Source of the DNA: Sipunculus nudus
Lineage: Eukaryota; Annelida; Sipuncula; Golfingiida; Sipunculidae
Assembly (NCBI GenBank): GCA_026874595.1
Contig: CM049315.1
Span: 38,022,164-38,086,163 of the forward strand
Length of the DNA: 64,000 bases
Direction of reading: 5' to 3'
Shown: positions 25,334-39,740 of the stretch, piece after piece
Numbering within the stretch: the stretch's first letter is position 1
Layout: the number at the start of each line of letters is the position of its first letter
The notes under the pieces: generated by a model
What the model was told of the DNA's origin: nothing
Seen by the model: only the letters and a program-made list of their open reading frames with translations
Database searches by the model: none
Translations under genes and position numbers: made by a program

Positions 25334-27540
25334 TTTATGTCTGGAGATAGAAGACTAATGAGTTGTATAACAATTTGCTGAAATTACAGGAAGGAGACAG
25401 ATGAGAGGTACATGCGTCACTGCATCATATTCCATATATATACTAAAAGGTCATTAATGCCATTAGGATAATACCAGTGGTATATAACAGAATTCTGGAC
25501 AAACGCACATGCCCACACCTGTATGTATACTTATGTATATATATATATATTTATATGTATATACACATGTTTAAACACTGATTATAAACATTTGAATATA
25601 TAGCCATGGTGATTGCTTACTGATGTCTTGTGATCTGTATATATATGTACATGGTTGATTACTTCAGCTTGTAAGAGAAATTTTTATTTTATTTTGCTTG
25701 TAAACACATGCAGACTCCCTCACATGAATTCAGAGATCATGTATTAAAGGGGTGTTATAGTCTCTATAGTTGGTCTGTTCTTGAAGGAGTTACTTCTGTA
25801 TTATGTAACATTTGATGATTTACACAGTACATTAACCCCTGTAGTGTAACCTTTCTGGCCTGTATCCTGGTACATGTTGTACATTTATAGTTATTATAGT
25901 TATACAAGGCACTTGATACACTTATCTTCATCACTTAAATAATACATTAATTTCAGTCCATTTAGACAAATTTTTATCTGTAACACTCAAATGTAGGTAC
26001 GTCATGTGCAGATATCGATGAACAGTATAGCAAAACCCCAAAGCCACAACATACAGAAATGCAACCAATCTTGGTTTTGACAGATGTTTTGGACATTTAT
26101 ATATGTATACCAGTACATTTATATGATTGAATTCAGTACATGATAAAATAGAGGACCTTTTGACTGACTTTCGAACAAGGTGATGTTGCTTGTCAGTTTT
26201 GATTTGTGGTTAATGTAGACATCTTTTATATCAAGTATATGAATTTTGAGGTTCTTCTTTTAAAGGGCCTATTCCGACATCTGAAGTCTATTAGCTAAAG
26301 AAGATCCCTTAAACCATTTTAAAATTAGGCCAGAAAATGCTTATCTCACTGCACAAGGGCTGTTTTTTTGTTATATCCACATATCTGTAACATATGGTTG
26401 CCCGACAAATTAATCCACATACATTCAACAAGGACATCTGGTGGCAAGTCAGGGGAACCAGGTTTTTGCAAAGGGCGTTTTGCAACCAGTGACCTTTCAC
26501 TCTCCACAAATATGTACCTTAAATTTGAACAGTAATTACCTTCAGTTCATGATTATGTATGCAGAGTAAGTCAGGAATCACATAAATACTACAGAAGAAA
26601 GGTAAATGAATAGGTGGGCTTAATGCAAACATGGCTATGGTTTGGATCTTAATTAGTAGCTCAGTACCTGTTAAATGTCCTTATTTCTTAACCCATAGAA
26701 TGACAAAGAATTTACATTTTAAAACCCAGTACTGAATGGCCGATAATGATTTCTGCATCAGATATATTAAGACATTATCATTAATATGTGAACCCGAGTG
26801 TCAGCAATTAGAAAACAGCCAATCAATAGAGAAGCACCGCATCACGCGGTCACAGGAGGGTGTGGCTGGTCTGTTTGTGTACGCATGATGACTGAGAAGA
26901 TTTGCTGAACATATAAATGTGATAGACAAAGAACAGCAGATTGGTCACTACAAGGATGTTCAGCTGATTTTTGGTCACCATTTCCAAATAGTATACTGGT
27001 ATTTTGTTAGATTTTTAGTTGTATGTATTATTACTAGAGCCTGATTCCTAAAGGAGAGTCATAATAATTAGATATAATTTGTGAACAGCCTTCGTAGTGT
27101 CTCTGTCAATGTTGATTTTAAGTAGAATAAACTTGAATTTTCACTATTATAATTGCTTGACTGTTAGTGGTACCACTTGACTTTCATCTTGCATCCACTC
27201 TGTGGCCAACCCTAGGTAATGCCCGTTTTGGTTGTGAACTATCATGAACCATGGCAGGTGTGTCCTAACAGGGGATGGATCCTATATTTTCCCATGAATC
27301 TTGAGAAATTTAACATTTGTTTGTAAAGGGGCTATTTCAGTGCTACCTGAACTATGCAGGAATGGGTACATTCCATGGGATGGTACTTCATTTGCCATTA
27401 GCACTGATCAGTCCAGCCACCTGATAAAAGGGCACATTTCATATAAGAACCTGCCGGAAACAAAATTTGACATCTATGCAGGTCTGAGATAGATCTCATT
27501 CAGAAACTTGATATCAGGTTTTTGTTCAGAAAAATGACAA

Positions 27541-27560
27541 CCCCCCCCCCCCCCCCCCCC
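27541..27560. repeat. Poly-C tract, 20 bases
   Basis: The longest of four C runs of 15 or more bases in this window. Confidence 0.97.
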
Positions 27561-27810
27561 AATTCCTTAGGACACAATTGGCACGGTTACTGACACTTCA
27601 AGAACAAAAATGGGCATTACAAATTCATGGCCATAGGGGACTTGGGTGACAGAAGACAGGCTGTACCAAGGTCATTTATTTAATACAAAAAAATGTATGA
27701 TATCTTGATCACTGATTTTTATGCCCCCGCCACAAAGTGGCCGGGGCATATAGTTTTACCCATGTCCGTCCTTCCGTCAATCCGTCATTCCTAAATCAAA
27801 CAGTTGTACT

Positions 27811-28710
27811 GACTTTTTTTCGCAATGCCTGCAGATATTGGCCTGATTTTTGGTGTGTGGGCAGATAGTGACCAGTTACAGATCGAGTTCGTGTTTCATT
27901 CCGGTTGACCTATTTTTGATCGTTTTACGGCTCCTAAACTTAGAAAATTTCATGAAAAATAGAAATTTTCATGTCAAATACATATGTACGGACTTTTTTT
28001 CGCAATGCCTGCAGATATTGGCCTGATTATTGGTGTGTGGGCAGAAAATGACAAGTTACAGATCGAGTTCCTGTTTCGTCCCAGTTGACCTACTTTTGAC
28101 CATTTTACGGCTCCTTAACTTAGAAAATTTCATGAAAAATAGAAATTTTCATGACAAATACACATGTACAGACTTTTTTTCGCAATGCCTGCAGATATTG
28201 GCTTGATTTTTGGTGTGTGGGCAGATATAGACCAGTTACAGATCGAGTTCGTGTTTCATTCCGGTTGACCTATTTTTGATCGTTTTACGGCTCCTAAACT
28301 TAGAAAATTTCATGAAAAATAGAAATTTTCATGTCAAATACATATGTACGGACTTTTTTTCGCAATGCCTGCAGATATTGGCCTGATTATTGGTGTGTGG
28401 GCAGAAAATGACAAGTTACAGATCGAGTTCCTGTTTCGTCCCAATTGACCTACTTTTGACCATTTTACGGCTCCTTAACTTAGAAAATTTCATGAAAAAT
28501 AGAAATTTTCATGACAAATACACATGTACAGACTTTTTTTCGCAATGCCTGCAGATATTGGCTTGATTTTTGGTGTGTGGGCAGATATAGACCAGTTACA
28601 GATCGAGTTTGCGTTTCCTCCCGGTTGACCTACTTTTGATTTTTTTTACGGCTCCTAAACATAGAAAATTTCAAGAAAAAATATAAATTTTCATGACAAA
28701 TGTACATGTA
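27811..28710 (+). repeat. 180-bp tandem monomers in an A-B-A-B-A order
   Basis: The word GACTTTTTTTCGCAATGCC returns exactly every 180 bases, five times. Odd monomers share GTTGACCTA(T/C)TTTTGAT, and even monomers share GGCAGAAAATGACAAG with CTTTTGACCATTTTACGG. The real unit of amplification is therefore a 360-bp dimer. Confidence 0.92.
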
Positions 28711-28720
28711 CAGCCGTTTT

Positions 28721-29088
28721 AGCCCTCAGCTCATAGGCTGATGGGCTATTGTCGTCACCCAAGCTGTCCATCTGTCCGTCCGTCTGTCTGTCCGTCCGGT
28801 GTCTGTCCATCCTGCGTCTGTTAACTTTTACCTTGTGAGCGGGATATATATATCTCTAAAAGGATTCACCGTTGCAATTTTATTTCATCAGTGACTATGT
28901 ATATCGATAAAATCTCAGTCGAAGATGGGTGACCTTGACCCATTTTTCTACATTTTAGAGCTGATTATACAAAAACACTCAAAAGCTTATATCTCAGGAA
29001 CCATATGGTGGATTGTTATGAAACATGGTACATACCTCTCCAATTTAAATTTTATAACTGATTTAATTAGCTTTTGCTAATATCCTAG
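28721..29088 (+). repeat. Family C element (368 bp) nested in the family B array
   Basis: It begins AGCCCTCAGCTC, with the hairpin TAGCCC ... GGGCTA formed with the preceding T, then (GTCC/GTCT)n. It ends with the hairpin TAGC-TTTT-GCTA (29068-29079) and CTAG (29085-29088). The host monomer is interrupted inside its T run: TTTT precedes the insert and TTTCGCAATGC follows it, so the boundaries can be read directly. Insertion between Ts and a hairpin plus CTAG 3' end fit Helentron-type transposition. Confidence 0.75.
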
Positions 29089-29480
29089 TTTCGCAATGCA
29101 GTGCTTACAGATACTGGCCTAATCTTTGGTCTGTGGGCGCATAATGACCACTTACAGATCAAGTTCGCGTTTCGTCCCAGTTGACCTATTTTTGATCATA
29201 TGACAGATCCTAAACATAGAAAATTTCATGAGAGAAAGAAATTTTTATGAAAAATGCACATGTATGGACTTTTTTTCACAATACCTGCAGATACTGGCCT
29301 GATTTTAGGTGTGTTGCTTGATAATGACCCGTTACAGATCGTGATTGCATTTTGCCCTTGTTGACCTACTTTTGACCATACGGCACCTCCTGAACTTAAA
29401 AAAATTTACAAAATTTAACAAATGTTTCTAATTCGCCCCAGGCGGGCCCCGGGGCATTCGTGTCGTTCCGACACATCTAG

Positions 29481-33617
<4,137 letters not shown>

Positions 33618-33840
33618 TTACAATCTTGACTTGTACAGAAACTTGTAATCTTCCCTATCCATGCATGTGATGGGGATGAGGGAGACTCTGCGGGGCATCT
33701 CCAGTACTGCCTTAGCAGCAGTGTCTATCCCCTGTAATGTGCTCAGTATACTTAACATCTCTTTTACATCTTTTGTGATCACAGATATTACAGGATTATA
33801 GTTGAACTGGTTATGAGAGTACTGGACCTCGCACTTACAC
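33618..33840 (-). CDS. Candidate terminal coding exon, gene unknown
   Basis: The minus-strand frame reads protein-like sequence, including VKEMLSILSTLQGIDTAAKA and PITCMDREDYKFLYKSRL, then stops at 33618. The segment is GC-richer than its surroundings. Its upstream side runs into the 45-bp minisatellite, so the real exon start cannot be set; I give the array edge. I do not recognise the family. It may belong to an unannotated minus-strand gene lying between the GPCR and THOC2, or be a gene fragment. Confidence 0.3.
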
Positions 33841-34290
33841 ATGGTCACATTCACAGATATACACACACTGAATACACACTATGACGTGGTCACATTCACA
33901 GATATACACACACTGAATACACACTATGACATGGTCATATTCACAGATATACACACACTGAATACACACTATGACATGGTCACATTCACAGATATACACA
34001 CACTGAATACACACTATGACATGGTCATATTCACAGATATACACACACTGAATACACACTATGACATGGTCATATTCACAGATATACACACACTGAATGC
34101 ACACTATGAAATGGTCATATTCACAGATATACACACACTGAATGCACACTATGACATGGTCATATTCACAGATATACACACACTGAATGCACACTATGAC
34201 ATGGTTATATTCACAGATATACACACACTGAATACACACTATGACATGGTCATATTCACAGATATACACACACTGAATGCACACTATGTT
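33841..34290. repeat. 45-bp minisatellite, ten copies
   Basis: The unit begins ATGGTCACATTCACAGATAT and recurs every 45 bases from 33841, with a few point variants (ATGGTCATATT, GAATGCAC). Because 45 is divisible by three, long frames stay open on both strands (154 and 149 codons). They encode 15-residue repeats such as MVIFTDIHTLNTHYD. These frames are almost certainly a by-product of the repeat. Confidence 0.95.
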
Positions 34291-34305
34291 ATGGGTCTTC
34301 TATAA

Positions 34306-35105
34306 AAAAATCTTAAGAACCAGATTTCACAGTGGATTAGTAAAACTGTTGCTTCATTGATCTATTATCACCAGGTTAATCTCATATTCAATTCTAAGAT
34401 CTGGCATATTAACAGTGTTTGCACTGGGACAGGTCCGTGGAACTATTGACCGTGACAGGTTTTCCATGGGCTGAGTGTACATGGGCCCATTTCACTGGCG
34501 TCGTTCTGCAGGATGGTGCTGTAAAAAAAACCATTGCAAAATGTTGCAAATAATAAAAATTTTTCAAGAATTAAGGGGAAATATTGAAAATAACCACCCT
34601 TAGGGCAGACTTGCCATTATTCCCATTATTCAAAGAGCCAAAACATGTCCAAGATTTTAGCACAGAGGACTTGTGTGACAACAGTCAAGTGCCATCATTG
34701 GTATTATAATAAAGAGGTCACATGAAATAGACATTCCACCCTCATAGACATAATGTCATTTACTCATTGACTCAGACTTGATGAAGTAATCTGTTAATGA
34801 AAAATGCAAGCCTGAGAACTCTACACCCATAGCCCTATAAGGGATGTGGGGGTGGGTGGGGTGGGGTGGGTGGGAGCCAGGTTTTTGTTTAATTGTTTTA
34901 GTGTGATCTGGATGTGGAGTCAGGTGTAGGAGGAGGTATGCTCTCTCTGAGTGCTTTCTAGTTTAAAAAAAGTGACATTTCCTAAAACAGGATTTTTCAA
35001 ATGTAGAAGAGGTTAAACTTGGATGGTTTGAATCAAATTTGAGCAGAATTGTTAAGTTTAAAACATGATTGCACTTAATAATGTTGGTTTTTTCTTGGTT
35101 TGCAG
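34306..35105. other. Sequence upstream of the first recognised THOC2 exon
   Basis: No exon is visible. It contains a GGGTGGGGTGGGTGGG-type purine-rich run (34844-34874). The last bases (TTTTTCTTGGTTTGCAG) form a good splice acceptor, so at least the right part is intronic. Confidence 0.6.
34844..34874 (+). repeat. G-rich GGGTGGGG simple repeat
   Basis: Several runs of three or more G separated by single T. It is compatible with a G-quadruplex on the plus strand, which is the THOC2 transcript sense. Confidence 0.8.
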
Positions 35106-35258
35106 TTGGCACCAGCTGACAGCGTGTTCTTCGAGAAGCATAAAAGAGACATCCTAGAGGCCAAGCAGTACGCGAGAAAACTGTCGGTGGTCGTGCTGTC
35201 TGACAAGTCTGATGACAAGAACAAAGACAAAGAGGAGAAAGAGAACAAGAATGACCAG
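35106..35258 (+). CDS. THOC2: THOC2 window exon 1
   Basis: Acceptor TTTGCAG, donor GTAAAC, phase 0 both sides. It begins [20 protein letters not shown], matching the LLPADN...EHKREIAEAK segment of vertebrate THOC2, and ends in a Lys/Asp/Glu-rich linker. Confidence 0.93.
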
Positions 35259-38200
35259 GTAAACAATCACAAAACACATCCCTATCTTGTTCATTTTACC
35301 TTATTTTCATTTTATTTCAACACCTACTGATAATTTTCAACATCACCAATCATTAAAGTTATGTATATTGATCTTTCAGAAATAAATTATGAAGACAATC
35401 TATTAATATCTCATCACAAATAACATAACTGAAAAATTCAGGTCTTTATTTGTTACCTAGTTTATGTTTTTCACTTATTATGGTGATAATTTTACATTTT
35501 GAATTTTTCCTAACTTTATTTGAGAATTGCAGAATAGAAATTATTAGGAGAGAATACTGGAAGAATTTCAATATATAAATTGTCCATATATACACACGCA
35601 TGTATGTGTGTACATCTGAATTAATGTCAAAATGCATCTATGTATAAAGAAAAAAATCATTGACAAAGAATAGACAAATATTAATTATGTTGTCAGTTTT
35701 ATTTTTCATTTAAAGCTGAATATTTTTTTGACAGGATCCATTTAGACAGAGTTACATGAATATGTTTACCTTTACGTTTGTAGAACCAGAACAATCAGAA
35801 ACTTGGCCTGTGCCATGAGCTGTTACGGATTGGCAGCTGGCCACATGCACAGCAGATCCTTGAACGCCTACCTCGTTACTTTGCCACGTCCCACCTGCAA
35901 CATGCTCAGTCACTGTGTGCCTTGATACACAACACTATAGAACCCATCTACAGAGTGTGAGTAATGCTATAGTCACTAAAGAACCCATCTACAGAGTGTG
36001 AGTAATGCTATAGTCACTATAGAACCTATCTACAGTGTGTGAGTAATATCATAGTCACTATAGAAACCATCTACAGTGTGTGAGTAATATCATAGTCACT
36101 ATAGAACCCATCTACAGTGTGTGAGTAATATCATAGTCACTATAGAACCCATCTACAGTGTGTGAGTAATATCATAGTCACTATAGAACCCATCTACAGT
36201 GTGTGAGTAATATCATAGTCACTATAGAACCCATCTACAGTGTGTGAGTAATGCTATAGTCACTATATAACCCATATACAGAGTGTGAGTAATATCATAG
36301 TCACTAGAGAAACCATCTACAGTGTGTGAGTAATATCATAGTCACTATAGAACCCATCTACAGAGTGTGAGTAATGCTATAGTCACTATATAACCCATAT
36401 ACAGAGTGTGAGTAATATCATAGTCACTATAGAACCCATCTACAGTGTGTGAGTAATATCATAGTCACTATAGAACCCATCTACAGTGTGTGAGTAATAT
36501 CATAGTCACTATAGAACCCATCTACAGTGTGTGAGTAATATCATAGTCACTATAGAACCCATCTACAGTGTGTGAGTAATGCTATAGTCACTATATAACC
36601 CATATACAGAGTGTGAGTAATATCATAGTCACTATAGAACCCATCTACAGTGTGTGAGTAATATCATAGTCACTATAGAACCCATCTACAGTGTGTGAGT
36701 AATATCATAGTCACTATAGAACCCATCTACAGTGTGTGAGTAATATCATAGTCGATATAGAACCCATCTACAGTGTGTGAGTAATGCTATAGTCACTATA
36801 GAACCCATCTACAGTGTGTTAGTAATGCTATAGTCACTATAGAACCCATCTACAGTGTGTGAGTAATATCATAGTCACTATAGAACCCATCTACAGTGTG
36901 TGAGTAATATCATAGTCACTATAGAACCCATCTACAGTGTGAAAGTAATATCATAGTCACTATAGAACCCATCTACAGTGTGTGAGTAATGCTATAGTCA
37001 CTATATAACCCATATACAGAGTGTGAGTAATATCATAGTCACTATAGAACCCATCTACAGTGTGTGAGTAATATCATAGTCACTATAGAACCCATCTACA
37101 GTGTGTGAGTAATATCATAGTCACTATAGAACCCATCTACAGTGTGTGAGTAATGCTATAGTCACTATATAACCCATATACAGTGTGTGAGTAATATCAT
37201 AGTCATTATAGAACCCATCTACAGTGTGTGAGTAATATCATAGTCACTATAGAAACCATCTACAGTGTGTGAGTAATATCATAGTCACTATAGAACCCAT
37301 CTACAGTGTGTGAGTAATGCTATAGTCACTATATAACCCATATACAGAGTGTGAGTAATATCATAGTCACTATAGAACCCATCTACAGTGTGTGAGTAAT
37401 ATCATAGTCACTATAGAACCCATCTACAGTGTGTGAGTAATATCATAGTCACTATAGAACCCATCTACAGTGTGTGAGTAATATCATAGTCACTATAGAA
37501 CCCATCTACAGTGTGTGAGTAATGCTATAGTCACTATATAACCCATATACAGTGTGTGAGTAATATCATAGTCATTATAGAACCCATCTACAGTGTGTGA
37601 GTAATATCATAGTCACTATAGAAACCATCTACAGTGTGTGAGTAATATCATAGTCACTATAGAACCCATCTACAGTGTGTGAGTAATATCATAGTCACTA
37701 TAGAACCCATCTACAGTGTGTGAGTAATATCATAGTCACTATAGAACCCATCTACAGTGTGTGAGTAATATCATAGTCACTATAGAACCCATCTACAGTG
37801 TGTGAGTAATATCATAGTCACTATAGAACCCATCTACAGTGTGTGAGTAATATCATAGTCACTATAGAAACCATCTACAGTGTGCGAGTAATATCATAGT
37901 CACTATAGAACCCATCTACAGTGTGTGAGTAATGCTATAGTCACTATAGAACCCATCTACAGTGTGTGAGTAATATCATAGTCACTATAGAACCCATCTA
38001 CAGTGTGTGAGTAATATCATAGTCACTATAGAAACCATCTACAGTGTGTGAGTAATGCTATAGTCACTATAGAACCCATCTACAGTGTGTGAGTAATATC
38101 ATAGTCACTATAGAACCCATATACAGTGTGTGAGTAATATCATAGTCACTATAGAAACCATCTGCAGTGTGTGAGTAATATCATAGTCACTATAGAACCC

Positions 38201-39647
38201 CACCTACAGTGTGTGAGTAATATCATAGTCACTATAGAACCCATCTACAGTGTGTGAATAATATCATAGTCACTATAGAACCCATCCACAGTGTGTGAGT
38301 TATATCATAGTCACTATAGAACCCATCTACAGTGTGTGAGTAATGCTATAGTCACTATATAACCCATATACAGTGTGTGAGTAATATCATAGTCACTATA
38401 GAACCCATCTACAGTGTGTGAGTAATATCATAGTCACTATAGAAACCATCTACAGTGTGCGAGTAATATCATAGTCACTATAGAAACCATCTACAGTGTG
38501 CGAGTAATATCATAGTCACTATAGAAACCATCTACAGTGTAAGTAATGCTATAGTCACTATGGAACCCTTCTAATGAGGTCAGAGGTAAAAAAAAACATG
38601 CAACAGGCATATTATGCACCATTTTCCATGCTCTTGTTCTTTCTTCCCTACAAAGTCCTTCCATAGCCTGCAAAGTCCTTCACTATGAATTCCCACACTG
38701 TTAAAAAAAGACATTATTTTTTTCAATCAGATAAAATTTGGACAGAAAATTTTTTAAAAAGTCATGAAAAGGTCTTGAACAAATGATCTTCTAGAGGTAT
38801 TTAATCCTTTTCATATGCAAATTGTTATGGATGATATGAATTGCTTGTTCCATATGCAATACTTTCTTGTCTATGTTTGGTTGAAAGTTTACAATAAAAG
38901 TCATGAAAAAGTCATAAAAATGTAATGAACATTGATCTGCTGAAAATATAGAAACCCTGTCGTGGTTGGAAGGGGATGGAAGAATTTGAAGGGGATGTGC
39001 ATCTTCAATCTTGTCTGTCATCTTGTGTAATGCTACTTTTTTATGTTCACAGACACAATGGCCTGCCTAATGTTATCTGCCAGGCTAGAAAGAAGAGAGA
39101 AGCTCCCAAAATCTTACAAGCACAAGCACACACCTTCCCAGAACTACAGAAGCTGGCCTTCCCTATGATTGGTCACTTGGGACCACACCTGTCATGTGAC
39201 CCAGTGCTGATGGTCAAGGTCATTCGACTTGGCAGGACATTCATGCAGCAGGTAAATCTGTTAAAAAACAATCTGACTTTTGTGGCCCTGATGCAGAGTC
39301 ACATTTCTTTGGTTTCCAGTTTTTCACAAACTGTATTTATGTAAGGGAAAGAATCTTGATGGCCAAAGAAAACTATTGTCAGTAATGTTGTAATTTCCAT
39401 AGTTGCTATTAAATTATGAATTGTAATAATTTGTGGAAATGATTTGCTATAATGAAGATAAACATTGATAAAATTTGAATAAATTTGGGCCAAGGTCAAT
39501 CCTACTTTGTTGTATTGTCAGTATTAACAGCAGAAAAAGACTTAAAAAAAAAAATTCTGTGAATAGATGTATCTGCTTAAATGATCTTAAATTTTCAACA
39601 GATGTTTCACTGTTAAGAACAGCCTCTTGTAACACAGCTACACTACA

Positions 39648-39740
<93 letters not shown>

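Larger units (their letters stand above)
23839..27720. other. Intergenic or upstream region between the GPCR and the repeat at 27.7 kb
   Basis: Presumably contains the GPCR 5' untranslated region and promoter, but no specific promoter element could be supported. I searched the plus strand by eye for N-terminal THOC2 exons and found none. A TA microsatellite occupies 25274-25330. Confidence 0.4.
27721..29480 (+). repeat. Family B element (ATGCCCCCGCC type) with 180-bp tandem core and 3' hairpin
   Basis: It starts after a T run with ATGCCCC ... GGGGCAT, a 7-bp hairpin stem, followed by GTCCGTCCTTCCGTC microsatellite. Five 180-bp monomers start at 27811, 27991, 28171, 28351 and 28531. After the inserted element (28721-29088) two diverged monomers follow, near 29089 and 29264. 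The 3' end has the perfect hairpin GTGTCG-TTC-CGACAC (29460-29474), then CTAG (29477-29480) before TTTT. A hairpin just upstream of CTAG is the classical 3' end of Helitron-group elements. No protein-coding frame is present. This kind of repeat is widespread in molluscs. Confidence 0.8.

Noticed and set aside
33835-34305. 154- and 149-codon frames on both strands
   Set aside because: Entirely explained by a 45-bp tandem repeat whose length is a multiple of three; no domain and no flanking exon signals for the plus frame.
35933-38572. Resemblance of the regular repeat to a CRISPR array
   Set aside because: The sequence is a eukaryotic intron, units are contiguous with no unique spacers, and the unit derives from the adjacent exon-donor junction.
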